From NCBI GenBank assembly GCA_902776365.1, contig CACYPU010000005.1, positions 62,001 through 126,000 of the forward strand: 64,000 bases of DNA, given 5' to 3'. Position numbers and translations under genes: made by a program. The stretch is from an uncultured Bacteroidota bacterium. Its GTDB lineage: Bacteria; Bacteroidota; Bacteroidia; Bacteroidales; P3. The notes under the pieces were generated by a model, which did no database searches, was not told the DNA's origin, and saw nothing but the letters and a program-made list of their open reading frames with translations. Of this stretch, positions 15,534 to 24,667 are shown one piece after another. Each line of letters opens with the position of its first letter. Position 1 is the stretch's first letter.

Positions 15534-17162
15534 TTATCTGATGATTATTTTTCGGCCGACGGTTCCCTTGTCGGTGATGCCGGTGGCGAAGTACACTCCC
15601 GTCGGCGCACTCCATACGGCAGCTTCACCGCCTTTCAGGGCAAGGGTGGAAACAGGGCGTCCGAGGGCGTCGCAAATATGTACTGTCATTGCCTCGCTGG
15701 CTTTCAAGGTCACGCGGCCATAGGCGGGATTAGGGTAAATGAGAAATCTGAGAGGCGTGAGGTGGGCGTTGATGCCGACGGACGAGGTGTCCAGGTCGAA
15801 GGTGATTACGCAAGGCCGGAGGTCGACACCCGAGGCGGTGATGACGAGCGGGAGGGTGTCGAGAGCGCGATGCAGCGCGATGACGGCGTGTCCCGAGCTG
15901 TCAATAGTGCCAACGCCTAGCAGTTCGTCGCCCTGCACCGCGGTGACGCGTGCGCCGGGCGTGCCGTGCACATGCACATCGCTTTGGCCGGGAAATACGC
16001 TGTCTGCCGCCAGACGGGTTTCTTGCGGCACTCCAATCCAGGGCTTTAGCGTCGGGTCGCCAAGGAGGTTATAGATTTCCCAGTAATATTTGGTGTAGCC
16101 GGAGCCGGAAGCCGTCACCGCCAGGTTGCCGTTGCGCATCAGCTCGCCGAGGGTCGCCGTAGTGCGCTGTCGGCCCACCAGGCCGTCGAAAGCCCCTGGA
16201 ACCGCACTATCGTAGGCGGGCTCAAGACTGAGGGTGTCTTTCGCCCCCACTGCCCAGTAGTAGTCTTCCGCCCACAAAGAGGTGTTGGTGGCGCCGATGA
16301 CGCCCACCGCACCGCCCACAGGCATCCGCAGCAGCAGCTCGCCAAAGCCTATGCCTGCGAAAGCATTGCTTTTGCAGCAGTTGTTCACCCAGATGGTAGG
16401 TTGTGTCGTTCCGGCAGCCGCTATCATGTCGGCGGTCACCGTAGGATGGCTCCATCCGCTGAAAACTCCGTGACCTGTGTAGTTCAGCAGGCAGGCGCCT
16501 TGGCCGATAGCGCTGACGATGGCCGTCTGTTGGTCATCGGACGATGGGTTGTACCAGCAGAGGGTGTCCATATCGGGATGCGCCAGCGTCACCTCGCGTT
16601 TCAGGTAGTTCACCTGGCCGTTGGTCGTTGTCGGAGCGGGATTGCCATACTCCCTGCCCGCCACCAGCAGCACACGCTTCAACTGCAGCGTGTCCATCTC
16701 GCGGAACTGTTCATAGCGCAGCGTCTTCTCCACCACGATGCGCAACTCAGCGGTGTCGTTCACGGGCCAGCGTCCCAGCATCGTCTCGGGCATGTAGTCG
16801 CCCGTGAAATTGGCATAGTAGAGGTCGGTGAAGTGCGCCTCGTCGTCCATAGATATGGAACCGATGTAGGCCTCCAGCTGCTCGTGGTCGCCCACCAGCA
16901 GGGTGTATTCCGGCCATCGGCCGCTGGTGGCTGGCCAACGGTTGTTCATCATCTCCTTCACGAGGGTGCAACTATTGGTGTCGGCATAGAGCTCCACCAC
17001 ATCGAAACCCTCTTGCCGTTTCCATTGCACGAAAGGCTGCAGTCCTTGACAGAACTGGGGGCGCGAAACGATAAACAACACATCCTTTTCCGCCTCCTGG
17101 GCGAAAGCTGGTAATATTGACAATAAGCATATTATCAGGTTGATATATCGTTTCAGCGACAT
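15534..17162 (-). CDS. Gingipain-type C25 cysteine peptidase with T9SS sorting domain
   Basis: Start at 17162 gives MSLKRYINLIICLLSILPAFAQ, a signal peptide; a longer frame reading from 17249 runs through the promoter. Residues ~30-400 are a C25 catalytic domain: His231 in NYTGHG and the Cys pair 262/263 in WVNNCCKSNAF give the His-Cys dyad. The last ~75 residues are a type IX secretion C-terminal domain (FLIYPNPAYGRVTL, then GVYFATGITDKGTVGRKIIIR-like end). The protein is thus expected to be exported by T9SS and released or anchored at the surface. It lacks the long prodomain and adhesin domains of true gingipains (542 aa). C25 proteins of this size include PorU-like sortases, but PorU is larger. 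Confidence 0.88.
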   Translation of the reverse strand: MSLKRYINLIICLLSILPAFAQEAEKDVLFIVSRPQFCQGLQPFVQWKRQEGFDVVELYADTNSCTLVKEMMNNRWPATSGRWPEYTLLVGDHEQLEAYIGSISMDDEAHFTDLYYANFTGDYMPETMLGRWPVNDTAELRIVVEKTLRYEQFREMDTLQLKRVLLVAGREYGNPAPTTTNGQVNYLKREVTLAHPDMDTLCWYNPSSDDQQTAIVSAIGQGACLLNYTGHGVFSGWSHPTVTADMIAAAGTTQPTIWVNNCCKSNAFAGIGFGELLLRMPVGGAVGVIGATNTSLWAEDYYWAVGAKDTLSLEPAYDSAVPGAFDGLVGRQRTTATLGELMRNGNLAVTASGSGYTKYYWEIYNLLGDPTLKPWIGVPQETRLAADSVFPGQSDVHVHGTPGARVTAVQGDELLGVGTIDSSGHAVIALHRALDTLPLVITASGVDLRPCVITFDLDTSSVGINAHLTPLRFLIYPNPAYGRVTLKASEAMTVHICDALGRPVSTLALKGGEAAVWSAPTGVYFATGITDKGTVGRKIIIR

Positions 17163-17185
17163 CCTTTTATATATGTTTCCCGCTG

Positions 17186-17218
17186 CAAAAATACGAAAAA
17201 AATCCCATATCGGGCAAG
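17186..17218 (-). promoter_or_regulatory. Promoter of the C25 peptidase gene group
   Basis: Minus-strand TTGC (about 17218-17215) and TATTTTTG (17193-17186), spacer 21 nt, close to the start at 17162. Confidence 0.6.
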
Positions 17219-17265
17219 GAAAACACAACGTCGTCGCCACGTATGCCAAATAACTAATACTCTAT

Positions 17266-17364
17266 CCGTTGTCCAATCGTTGTACGATAGTTGTACGATA
17301 CTTGTACGATAAATCATCGGACAAGTATCGTACAACTATCGTACAACTAACGTACAAATGCACT
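17266..17364. repeat. Dispersed iteron hairpin element, copy 2
   Basis: Same design and same orientation as copies at 2783-2884 and 40087-40186: CCGTTGTCC start, 11-12 bp TTGTACGATAG units on both sides of GATAAATCATC, end TACAAATGCACTA. It lies between the divergent C25 and hisS promoters, upstream of both. Confidence 0.92.
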
Positions 17365-17377
17365 ACCGAAAAATAAA

Positions 17378-17409
17378 TTTGGCTGTATGGAGTTTTCTTT
17401 GTATCTTTG
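17378..17409 (+). promoter_or_regulatory. Promoter of hisS
   Basis: TTTG (17378-17381), 20-nt spacer, TATCTTTG (17402-17409), 21 nt before the hisS ATG. Confidence 0.8.
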
Positions 17410-17430
17410 CAGTTTCAAAAGAGAAGAATA

Positions 17431-18783
17431 ATGGCTACCGTAAAATGCTCAATTCCTAAAGGTACGCGCGATTTCCTGCCTGTGGAGATGGCGCGTCGCA
17501 ACTATATTTTCGACACCATACGGTCGGTGTTCCGTGCTTTTGCTTTCGAACCCATCGAGACCCCGTCGCTGGAGAATCTCTCCACGCTGATGGGAAAATA
17601 CGGCGAGGAGGGCGACAAACTGCTCTTCAAGGTGCTCAACTCGGGCGACTTCATGGAGGGCGTCGACTTCAACCAGGACTATCACAAGGTGGCGCCGCAG
17701 ATTTGCGACCGCGGCCTGCGCTACGACCTCACGGTGCCCTTTGCCCGTTTCGTGGTGCAGCACCGCGACCAGGTGGTGTTCCCCTTCCGCCGCTATCAGT
17801 TGCAGCCCGTATGGCGCGCCGACCGGCCGCAGAAGGGTCGCTACCGCGAGTTCTACCAGTGCGACGCCGACATGATTGGCTCACCCTCGTTGCTCAACGA
17901 ATTGGAGTTGGTGCAGATGATTGATATGGTGTTCACGAAACTGGGCATCAATGTCTGCGTGAAAATCAACAACCGCAAGGTTTTGGCTGGCATCGCCGAG
18001 ATGATTGGCGCCCCTGACAAGATGGTCGACATCACGGTGGCTATCGACAAGCTCGACAAGATAGGCCTCGACAATGTGCGTGCCGAGTTGGCCGAGCGTG
18101 GCCTTACGGCGGAGCAGATTGCGGCTCTCGACCCTGTGTTCTCGCTCAGCGGTAGCGCCGCCGAGAAGATTGCTGCCCTCGAAGCGATGTTCGCCAACGT
18201 GGAGGTGGGGCTGAAAGGCGCTGCCGAGCTGAAGGAGCTTTTCGGACTTATCGCCGCCGCCGGCCCCAAGTGCGAGGTGGAGCTCGACCTCACGCTGGCG
18301 CGTGGCTTGAACTACTATACCGGCGCCATCTTCGAGGTGAAGGCCAAGGATGTCAGCATCGGCAGCATCTGCGGAGGCGGCCGTTATGACAATCTGACTG
18401 GCATCTTCGGCATGCCCGATGTCAGCGGCGTGGGCATCTCGTTTGGTGCCGACCGCATCTACGACGTGCTCACCGAGCTGGGTGCGTTCCCCGAGGGTTT
18501 GGAGCAGGCCGCCCGAGTGATGTTCATCAACTTCGGTGCCAACGAGCAGGCCGCCTGTATCGGCATCGCCGCACGGTTGCGTGCCGCAGATATCTCGGCG
18601 CTCATCTATCCCGACGCCGCCAAGATGAAGAAGCAGATGGACTTCGCCAACCGCAAGCAGGTGCCCTTTGTGGCTTTTGTGGGCGAGAGCGAGATGAAGG
18701 ACGGCACCGTGACCCTGAAGAATATGGCCGACGGCACGCAGCAGACGCTGACCGTCGAGGAAATGATTGCTGTGCTCGGATGA
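17431..18783 (+). CDS. hisS: Histidine--tRNA ligase
   Basis: A 450-residue class II aminoacyl-tRNA synthetase. N-terminal [10 protein letters not shown] is the HisRS start; motif 2 region [19 protein letters not shown]-like, the histidine-specific [14 protein letters not shown] (about residue 290) and motif 3 region GGRYDNL...[11 protein letters not shown] follow, and then an anticodon-binding domain from about residue 350. ATG 17431 is chosen because an earlier in-frame start lies in the -7 box. The downstream gene overlaps by 4 nt (ATGA). Confidence 0.96.
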   Translation: MATVKCSIPKGTRDFLPVEMARRNYIFDTIRSVFRAFAFEPIETPSLENLSTLMGKYGEEGDKLLFKVLNSGDFMEGVDFNQDYHKVAPQICDRGLRYDLTVPFARFVVQHRDQVVFPFRRYQLQPVWRADRPQKGRYREFYQCDADMIGSPSLLNELELVQMIDMVFTKLGINVCVKINNRKVLAGIAEMIGAPDKMVDITVAIDKLDKIGLDNVRAELAERGLTAEQIAALDPVFSLSGSAAEKIAALEAMFANVEVGLKGAAELKELFGLIAAAGPKCEVELDLTLARGLNYYTGAIFEVKAKDVSIGSICGGGRYDNLTGIFGMPDVSGVGISFGADRIYDVLTELGAFPEGLEQAARVMFINFGANEQAACIGIAARLRAADISALIYPDAAKMKKQMDFANRKQVPFVAFVGESEMKDGTVTLKNMADGTQQTLTVEEMIAVLG

Positions 18784-19748
18784 AAAAGATATTGTTCATA
18801 GCGTTGATGTTTCTGCCACTGGGCCTCACGGCACAGGTGATTGATTCGGTGGTTGACGCTGGCGTGGGACGTTGGGAGCCCGATACGGTGTATGTGCTCC
18901 GCACCGACACCGTGCGGCTCTATCGTACCGACACGCTGCATATCTACCATACCGACACCGTGATTCGGCGCGAGGCCGATACGGCAGCCCTCAAGGCGCT
19001 GCAGGAGAAGGAAGTGTTCTACCGCGAGATTCTCAATGCCAACGGTGTGGACAAGGAAAAACTGGAGGCCGAGCGCAACTACTACATCCACATGGTCGAT
19101 TCGTTGCGGGCGCTGGTGCGCATCGCGGAGATGGAGAATGTGCGCAAGCAGGAGGAGAACAAATACCTTGCCGAGCGCGCCAAAGCCGCCGAGGACCGTG
19201 TGGCGCAGGCCACGAACCGCAAGAAAAAAATCCGGCCCATCCAGGGTGTGGCCATGCGTTTCTATCGCACGCCCGACTGGGAAATACGCCTCAAGGCGGG
19301 CGCTACGGCGGGTACCTACGACCGCTACATCAGCAACCGCAACGCCGGCAATATCGAGTTCGACTATGTTACTGGCGCCTCGGTGATGTTGTGGGACCTG
19401 ACGAAATATTTCAACAAGCCCCATGCGCTGGGCAACGACAGCACGTCGAGCTACATACGTCGCTTCGACCAGGAGTTTGCCTACGACATAGGTTTCTATG
19501 TGGGCTTCGGAGGTAGCAACTTCTTCAAGAACTTCTACACGGGACTCAGTTTCCGCTTTGTGGATTTCTTCTATCTCACGCTGGGACTGAATATTGCCGA
19601 ATATCAGGTGCTGAAGAGCGGCTACTATAACAACGACATCATCGGCAACACCCTCAGCATCGACGACGTGACAGCCAAAGCCTGGCTGGTGAAGCCGTTT
19701 GTGTCGCTAAGTATCGATTTGGATTTCTTGAGCTATATCAAGAAGTAG
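18780..19748 (+). CDS. Exported coiled-coil protein with probable outer-membrane beta-barrel
   Basis: A 322-residue protein with signal peptide [19 protein letters not shown]. Residues ~35-65 contain repeated R/H-TDT units ([20 protein letters not shown]), residues ~70-140 an acidic/basic coiled coil ([28 protein letters not shown]), and the rest aromatic-rich beta-type sequence ([21 protein letters not shown]) as in a small barrel. I do not recognise the family. It is translationally coupled to hisS by an ATGA overlap, unusual for an envelope protein. Confidence 0.72.
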   Translation: MKKILFIALMFLPLGLTAQVIDSVVDAGVGRWEPDTVYVLRTDTVRLYRTDTLHIYHTDTVIRREADTAALKALQEKEVFYREILNANGVDKEKLEAERNYYIHMVDSLRALVRIAEMENVRKQEENKYLAERAKAAEDRVAQATNRKKKIRPIQGVAMRFYRTPDWEIRLKAGATAGTYDRYISNRNAGNIEFDYVTGASVMLWDLTKYFNKPHALGNDSTSSYIRRFDQEFAYDIGFYVGFGGSNFFKNFYTGLSFRFVDFFYLTLGLNIAEYQVLKSGYYNNDIIGNTLSIDDVTAKAWLVKPFVSLSIDLDFLSYIKK

Positions 19749-19750
19749 GT

Positions 19751-20881
19751 TCAGCTCCAGATGCTGAGTTTGGAGAGGAACATGATGTTCTCGCGGACGG
19801 AAGATTCGATGAGGGTGTCGAAGTCTTTGTCGTTTTCTTTGTGGAAGGCCACGGTGACGGGTAGGATGTAGACGGGCAGGCTGTCGATTTTCCCACGCAG
19901 GCGTATGGCGTCTTTCTCGGTGGTAATGATGAGATTGTTGCTGCCCGGCAGGGTGGCGAAGGTTTCCTTGATGCGGGCGATGTCGCCCGAGGTGAAGTCG
20001 TGGTGGTCGGCGAAGGGGAGGTGCTGCACCTTGGTGTATTGGCGCAGTTCGGCGAGCAGGGGTTCGGGATGGGCGATGCCGGTAATGCAGAGGATGTTGT
20101 CCGCACGGCGCAGGTCGACCGAGACATTGCTGCCGCCGAGGGTCTGCAGGTCGCCATACTTGAGGTAGGAGAAAAAGATTCTCTGGTAGTTCTGCAGCTT
20201 GAGTTCGCGGAGAATGTTGTGCTTCTCAATGGGGTTGAACTTGGCGGGACACTTGGTGACGATGACGATGTTGGCACGGAAGCGGGCTTTCTTGAACTCA
20301 CGCAGGTCGCCGTAGGGGAGGATGTGGTCGTTGAAGTAGGGATGGCTGTATTCCGTCAGCAGGATGTTGATACTGGGCTTGATGGCGCGGTGCTGGAAGA
20401 CATCGTCGAGGATGATGAGTTGGGGGGTGGACGGTGTCTCCGGAGATTCTTGTGATTCAGGATTTTCTGGATTATCCGGAATTTCTGGTGCTGCCATCAG
20501 GCGCCGCACCCCTTCCACGCGCTTCTCGCAGACGGCTACCTGCACCTGCGGGAATTTGCGGGCAATCATGGCGGGCTCGTCGCCGAGGAGGGCGGGGTCG
20601 TGGCTGCCGTCGTCGAGGAGGTAGCCTTTGCTCTTGCGCTTGTAGCCGCGGCTGAGCATGGCTGTGGGATATCGGTCGGCGAGCAGGCGGAGGAGATACT
20701 CCACATGCGGGGTCTTGCCGCTGCCGCCAGTGGAAAGGTTCCCCACACCGATGGTGGTGATGTGGGGAGCCTCCTGTTTTTTGATGCCTAACGCATAGAA
20801 CAAGTTGCGGAAACGCACCCCCACCGCGTACCACATGGTCAGCGGGAAGAGGAGGTAGGAGATGTTCTTGCGCAACGACAT
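19751..20881 (-). CDS. lpxK: Tetraacyldisaccharide 4'-kinase
   Basis: A 376-residue inner-membrane kinase that phosphorylates the 4' position of the lipid A disaccharide. An N-terminal hydrophobic segment (ISYLLFPLTMWYAVGV) is followed by the Walker A GNLSTGGSGKTP (about residues 47-58), the LSRGYKRKSKGY motif, and LILDDVFQHRAIKP-like motif near residue 155. Between RRLMA and LIILDD there is an in-frame low-complexity stretch (PEIPDNPENPESQESPE, about residues 131-148) encoded by a short tandem repeat and not found in typical LpxK. It directly follows rubrerythrin (stop and start adjacent). Confidence 0.95.
   Translation of the reverse strand: MSLRKNISYLLFPLTMWYAVGVRFRNLFYALGIKKQEAPHITTIGVGNLSTGGSGKTPHVEYLLRLLADRYPTAMLSRGYKRKSKGYLLDDGSHDPALLGDEPAMIARKFPQVQVAVCEKRVEGVRRLMAAPEIPDNPENPESQESPETPSTPQLIILDDVFQHRAIKPSINILLTEYSHPYFNDHILPYGDLREFKKARFRANIVIVTKCPAKFNPIEKHNILRELKLQNYQRIFFSYLKYGDLQTLGGSNVSVDLRRADNILCITGIAHPEPLLAELRQYTKVQHLPFADHHDFTSGDIARIKETFATLPGSNNLIITTEKDAIRLRGKIDSLPVYILPVTVAFHKENDKDFDTLIESSVRENIMFLSKLSIWS
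20433..20490. repeat. In-frame tandem repeat inside lpxK
   Basis: Degenerate units like GGATTTTCTGGATTATCCGG (9-10 bp period) encode a Pro/Glu/Asn-rich loop. The frame is kept on both sides. Confidence 0.8.
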
Positions 20882-21424
20882 TTACTTGTTGAAATAGCGG
20901 TTTAGCAGGCCTTCGAGGGCTTTGCCGTGACGGGCCTCGTCGCGGGCCATCTCGTGGACGGTGTCGTGGATGGCATCGAGGTTGAGGGCTTTGGCGCGCT
21001 TGGCGAGGTCGGTCTTGCCGGCGGTGGCGCCGTACTCGGCGTCGACGCGCATCTTGAGGTTCTCCTTGGTGCTGTCGGTCAGCACTTCGCCCAGCAGCTC
21101 GGCGAACTTGGCGGCATGCTCAGCCTCCTCAAAGGCGGCTTTCTCCCAGTAGAGACCCACCTCGGGATAGCCCTCGCGATGTGCCACACGGGCCATAGCC
21201 AGGTACATGCCCACCTCCTTGCACTCACCTTCGAAGTTGGCGCGGAGGTCCATCTTGATATCTTCGGGGGCGTCCTTGGCCACGCCGACGATGTGCTCAG
21301 CGGCCCAGGTCTTGATGTCCTCTTTCACTTCCTGCATGGGTTTGCCGCAGATGGGGCATTTCTCGGGCATCTCGTCGCCTTCATAAACATAGCCGCACAC
21401 GGGGCAGATAAACTTTTTGCTCAT
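20882..21424 (-). CDS. Reverse rubrerythrin (N-terminal rubredoxin, C-terminal diiron domain)
   Basis: A 180-residue protein. Residues 1-30 are a rubredoxin-like domain, [19 protein letters not shown] with the second knuckle CPICG, and the rest a four-helix ferritin-like domain with [17 protein letters not shown] and [10 protein letters not shown] motifs supplying diiron ligands. This order is the reverse of classical rubrerythrin and defines reverse rubrerythrins, NAD(P)H-linked peroxidases of anaerobes. Own promoter (-7 at 21470-21477). It is the first gene of a two-gene unit with lpxK and opens the oxygen-defence cluster up to 24541. Confidence 0.94.
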   Translation of the reverse strand: MSKKFICPVCGYVYEGDEMPEKCPICGKPMQEVKEDIKTWAAEHIVGVAKDAPEDIKMDLRANFEGECKEVGMYLAMARVAHREGYPEVGLYWEKAAFEEAEHAAKFAELLGEVLTDSTKENLKMRVDAEYGATAGKTDLAKRAKALNLDAIHDTVHEMARDEARHGKALEGLLNRYFNK

Positions 21425-21469
21425 AATTTAAGTTGTTTTAGGGTTAATAATCATTATTAAATCAAATTG

Positions 21470-21477
21470 CAAAAATA
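21470..21477 (-). promoter_or_regulatory. -7 element of the rubrerythrin-lpxK unit
   Basis: TATTTTTG on the minus strand, about 45 nt before the rubrerythrin start. Confidence 0.6.
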
Positions 21478-21529
21478 CGCATTTTTTGTGATATGGTGAA
21501 ATTTATTTTGCTGATTGAAGAAAAAGTCG

Positions 21530-21537
21530 TATTTTTG
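21530..21537 (+). promoter_or_regulatory. -7 element of the small membrane protein gene
   Basis: TATTTTTG followed by CAG, 23 nt before ATG 21560. Divergent to the rubrerythrin promoter. Confidence 0.6.
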
Positions 21538-21559
21538 CAGTCGATTAAAAGTGCAAAAA

Positions 21560-21880
21560 ATGACATTGTTGCTTATATCTTTGGGAATGTTTTTCTGGAT
21601 TGCTTTGATAGTTCTATATGTGCTGGCTTTCCCTTTAATGGTTGCGCATGTCGCAAACAATCAAGGCCGAAGCGGTGCAGGTTGGTTCTTTTTGTCCTTG
21701 CTGATTAGTCCAGTTTTTGCCATACTGGTTCTCATCGCATTGGGAGATACCGATGAAAAGCGAAAACAGAGGGCAATCCTAGAAGAACAGGCTCGAAATA
21801 GAGTTCGTGAGGAGTTTGCAAAAAGGCCTCCGGATAATAGCACTTTGCAACAACGTCTTGAGCAATCACGTAACTCATAA
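21560..21880 (+). CDS. Small membrane protein, 106 aa
   Basis: Starts MTLLLISLGMFFWIALIVLY and has two hydrophobic segments (residues 1-27 and about 43-61, WFFLSLLISPVFAILVLIAL), then a charged cytoplasmic tail (DEKRKQRAILEEQARNRV). I do not recognise a family; the layout is that of small stress or phage-shock-type membrane proteins, which is not evidence of function. An earlier TTG in frame (21515) is rejected as it precedes the promoter. It is AT-richer than its neighbours and ends in a terminator. Confidence 0.75.
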   Translation: MTLLLISLGMFFWIALIVLYVLAFPLMVAHVANNQGRSGAGWFFLSLLISPVFAILVLIALGDTDEKRKQRAILEEQARNRVREEFAKRPPDNSTLQQRLEQSRNS

Positions 21881-21883
21881 AAG

Positions 21884-21915
21884 AAAGTGCGTCCCCAGAT
21901 AGAGACGCACTTTTT
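21884..21915. terminator. Bidirectional terminator
   Basis: AAAGTGCGTC - loop - GACGCACTTTTT; U run on the plus strand and A run on the other. It separates the convergent small membrane protein gene and ferritin gene. Confidence 0.9.
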
Positions 21916-21933
21916 GATGTTCTGTACAGGAGA

Positions 21934-22449
21934 TTAGTCCAGTACCAGGCTGGGGGCGCTGTAGGTGCGGGCAGCGAGTTCCTGATTGAGCATGTAGAGG
22001 CTCTTGGGGTCGCTGCCGAAGAGCTCCATCTTGGTGATCATGTCGCGGGCGTTGGTCTCCTCTTCACCCTGCTCCTTGACGAACCAGTCGAGGAACTGCA
22101 TGGTGCGGAAGTCCTTCACCTTGTAGGCGGCGTCATAGATGGTGTGGATGCTGGCGGTGACATACTCCTCGTGCTCCAGACCGGCTTTCAGCACGTCCAT
22201 GTCTTTCTTGAACTTCTTGTCGGGCTTGGCGATGGCGTTCAGGACGATGGGGCAGTCGTTGTTCTGCATGTACTTGTAGATGAGCATGGCGTGGTCGCGC
22301 TCCTCCATTGCCTGGATCATGTACCAGTTGGCGAAGCCGGCGAGGCCGCGCTTGTCGAAGTAGTTGTTCATGTCGAGGTACAGGTAGCCGCTGTAGAGCT
22401 CTTTATTAATTTGCTCGTTGAGCAGGTCGGAAACTTTTTTGTTAAGCAT
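21934..22449 (-). CDS. ftnA: Ferritin (non-haem, FtnA type)
   Basis: A 171-residue four-helix protein. Ferroxidase ligands are visible: Glu in NKELYSGYLYLDM (about residue 17), EERDHAMLIY (about residues 50-59) and EQGEEETNARDMI (about residue 127). It oxidises Fe(II) and stores iron in a 24-mer cage, limiting Fenton chemistry. Located 18 nt after the rubredoxin gene on the same strand, so both share the promoter at 22663-22693. Confidence 0.95.
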   Translation of the reverse strand: MLNKKVSDLLNEQINKELYSGYLYLDMNNYFDKRGLAGFANWYMIQAMEERDHAMLIYKYMQNNDCPIVLNAIAKPDKKFKKDMDVLKAGLEHEEYVTASIHTIYDAAYKVKDFRTMQFLDWFVKEQGEEETNARDMITKMELFGSDPKSLYMLNQELAARTYSAPSLVLD

Positions 22450-22467
22450 AATTATTGTTTTTATTGA

Positions 22468-22626
22468 TTATTGTTTTTCAAAATGTGTTTTGTCGACCGA
22501 GCAGAGGGGGCAGACCCAGTCGGCGGGCAGGTCCTCGAACTTTGTGCCGGGAGCGATGCCGTTGTCGGGGTCGCCCTTCGCGGGATCATACTCATACCCG
22601 CAGACGTTGCAAACATACTTTTCCAT
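22468..22626 (-). CDS. rd: Rubredoxin, 52 aa
   Basis: A short gene read directly from the minus strand: [19 protein letters not shown] at the start, [16 protein letters not shown] at the end. Cys6, Cys9, Cys39 and Cys42 form the two CxxC knuckles of the Fe(Cys)4 site; length and spacing are typical. Rubredoxin feeds electrons to rubrerythrin and flavodiiron proteins. It is first in a two-gene unit with ferritin. Confidence 0.96.
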   Translation of the reverse strand: MEKYVCNVCGYEYDPAKGDPDNGIAPGTKFEDLPADWVCPLCSVDKTHFEKQ

Positions 22627-22662
22627 ATTATATTCGTATTAAAGGGTTAATATTTCAAGGTG

Positions 22663-22693
22663 CAAAGATACAAACTATTTTTTATTCGGCAAA
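22663..22693 (-). promoter_or_regulatory. Promoter of rubredoxin-ferritin
   Basis: Minus-strand TTTG (22693-22690), 19-nt spacer, TATCTTTG (22670-22663), about 37 nt before the rubredoxin start. Confidence 0.75.
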
Positions 22694-22701
22694 AAATATT
22701 T

Positions 22702-23331
22702 TTATTCCACAGGTTTGAAGTCGCTGGCGGGGTGCTTGCACCAGGGGCAGATATAGTCGGCGGGGAGTTCGTCGCCTTCGTAGACGTAGCCGCAGACTTC
22801 GCAGACCCACTTCTTCGTGCCACCCTCGGTCCTCGGAGCGACAGCAGGCTTGGGTTTGATGTGCTCTTGATAATAGGCGTAGGTTAGCGATGGGTCGTCG
22901 CTCAGATGCACGGCCTCGGTGATGTTGGCGATGAAGAGGGTGTGTGTGCCGAGGTCTTTGGCATAGTTCATCTGGCCAGAGAGGTAGGCGTTGACATACT
23001 TGGGCAGGTAGAGCAGTCCGTTGGAGGAGCGCATCTCCACGTCGCAGCCCTCGAACTTGTTGACATCGCGTCCGCTTTGGAAACCGAAGTGCTGGAATAC
23101 CTTCATCGGCGTATGCTCCGTGAGGCAGCAGACGTTGAAACGACCGGTGCGCAGTATCATGTCGTGCGTCAGGTTTTTCTTGTTGACGGCAATCATCATC
23201 TGCATCGGCGACGCGGTGAGCTGTGCCACCACGTTGCAAATGCAGCCGTTGTCCTTGTCGCCCTCGCGGGCAATGAGCACGTAGAGTCCGTAGCCTATCT
23301 TGGTGATGGCGTCGTTGCTGAGTTTGTCCAT
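22702..23331 (-). CDS. Flavin reductase-rubredoxin fusion (high-molecular-weight rubredoxin type)
   Basis: A 209-residue protein. Residues 1-155 are an FMN-binding flavin reductase-like domain (NGCICNVVAQLTASPMQMM, then KNLTHDMILRTGRFNV), and residues ~172-209 a rubredoxin domain, [20 protein letters not shown] with the second knuckle CPWCK. Such fusions (Hrb) pass electrons from NAD(P)H to FprA-type flavodiiron proteins. Here the fprA gene ends one base before this start, so the pair is translationally coupled. Start MDKLSNDAI at 23331 preferred over an upstream one that would overlap fprA. Confidence 0.9.
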   Translation of the reverse strand: MDKLSNDAITKIGYGLYVLIAREGDKDNGCICNVVAQLTASPMQMMIAVNKKNLTHDMILRTGRFNVCCLTEHTPMKVFQHFGFQSGRDVNKFEGCDVEMRSSNGLLYLPKYVNAYLSGQMNYAKDLGTHTLFIANITEAVHLSDDPSLTYAYYQEHIKPKPAVAPRTEGGTKKWVCEVCGYVYEGDELPADYICPWCKHPASDFKPVE

Positions 23332-23332
23332 A

Positions 23333-24541
23333 TTATAATTCGAATTTAAGGTTGGCAACAATGAGGTCGGCCAGCTCGGCGAGGTCGTTCTCCTGCGCGG
23401 ACTGCATGGCGCTCTTGAGGGTGATGGTGTCGCCCAGCACCGTCATGTCTTTCATTTCTTCCACCATGGCGCGTATCAGCTTGCCGCTCTGCGGTGCCCA
23501 AGTGCCGTTCTCTATCAGCGCCCAGGTGCGGTTCTGGAAGGCGTGGGCTTTGAGGTCGATGAGCAGGTTCTCTATCGGGGTGAAGATGCCGTTGTTGTAG
23601 GTGCTTGCCGCCAGGACGATATGGCTGGCGCGCCAGCATTCGGCCACCAGCTTGCTGACATGTGTGCGACTGGCGTCGTAGGCCTTGATGTTCTTCACGC
23701 CGCGTTGTGCCAGCAGGGTGCCCATGCGCAGGGCTGCGGCCTCGGTGTGTCCGTAGATGCTGCCGTAGAAAATCACCACGCCTTTCTCTTCGGGCTCATA
23801 GCGGCTCCACACATCGTGCTTGCCGATGAAATATTCCAGATTGTTGCGCCATACGGGGCCGTGCAGCGGGCAAATCATCTGTATGTCGAGCGAAGCGGCC
23901 TTCTTGAGCGCCGTCTGCACAGGCTGTCCGTATTTGCCCACGATATTGACGAAGTAACGGCGGGCGTCGTTAAGCCATTCGCCCTCGAAGTTCACTTCGT
24001 CGGCATAGAGGTTGCCAGAGAGTGCGCCGAAGGTGCCGAAGGCATCGGCGCTGAAGAGAACTTTGTCGGTCTGGTCGTAGGTCATCATCACCTCGGGCCA
24101 ATGCACCATGGGGGCCATGGTGAAGACGAGATTATGCTTGCCGAGCGACAGGGTGTCACCCTCTTTAACGGCCTGCAGGTTGGCAGGCTTGCTGCCAAAG
24201 AACTGCTCCATCATCTGCGCCGCTTTGGCGGTGCAGACCACAGTGGCCTGCGGGAAACGGAGCAGCAGCGGTGCTATCAGCGCGCCGTGGTCGGGCTCCA
24301 TGTGGTTAACGATAAGATAGTCGAGATGGCGTCCATTGAGGGCGACTTCCACGTTCTCGAAGAACTGTTCGCTGACGGTAAGGTCGGCGGTGTCCAGCAG
24401 GGCGGTCTTCTCGTCGAGCAGCACGTAGCTGTTGTACGACACCCCACGAGGGATGGGATAGATGTTCTCGAAGAGGGCCGTGCGGCGGTCGCTCACGCCG
24501 ACATAAATGAGGTCGTTGTTGATGGGTTGGATGTTATGCAT
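23333..24541 (-). CDS. fprA: Flavodiiron protein (A-type flavoprotein, oxygen/NO reductase)
   Basis: A 402-residue protein starting MHNIQPINNDLIYVG. The metallo-beta-lactamase-like domain has the diiron ligands in VNHMEPDHGALI (about residues 78-89) and later histidines (MVHWPEVM, CPLHGPVWR); the C-terminal flavodoxin domain starts VVIFYGSIYGHTEAAA (about residue 255). It reduces O2 to water or NO to N2O in anaerobes. It lacks further C-terminal domains, so the adjacent rubredoxin fusion is its likely donor. Promoter at 24572-24579. Confidence 0.94.
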   Translation of the reverse strand: MHNIQPINNDLIYVGVSDRRTALFENIYPIPRGVSYNSYVLLDEKTALLDTADLTVSEQFFENVEVALNGRHLDYLIVNHMEPDHGALIAPLLLRFPQATVVCTAKAAQMMEQFFGSKPANLQAVKEGDTLSLGKHNLVFTMAPMVHWPEVMMTYDQTDKVLFSADAFGTFGALSGNLYADEVNFEGEWLNDARRYFVNIVGKYGQPVQTALKKAASLDIQMICPLHGPVWRNNLEYFIGKHDVWSRYEPEEKGVVIFYGSIYGHTEAAALRMGTLLAQRGVKNIKAYDASRTHVSKLVAECWRASHIVLAASTYNNGIFTPIENLLIDLKAHAFQNRTWALIENGTWAPQSGKLIRAMVEEMKDMTVLGDTITLKSAMQSAQENDLAELADLIVANLKFEL

Positions 24542-24571
24542 AACAGAGTTGTTTTTGTCCTTTTTGAAATG

Positions 24572-24579
24572 CAAAGATA
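24572..24579 (-). promoter_or_regulatory. -7 element of fprA
   Basis: TATCTTTG on the minus strand, about 31 nt before the fprA start. Confidence 0.65.
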
Positions 24580-24655
24580 CGGATTTTTCCCGATATAAAC
24601 ACAAGCGTATGAAAAAAAAATTCATTTTTTCAATTATCAATTTTCAATTTATTCG

Positions 24656-24663
24656 TATTTTTG
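24656..24663 (+). promoter_or_regulatory. -7 element of cutC, almost touching the start codon
   Basis: TATTTTTG ends 4 nt before ATG 24668. In Bacteroidota promoters transcription starts about 4-7 nt after this box, so the mRNA would have essentially no leader. Confidence 0.6.
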
Positions 24664-24667
24664 CAGC

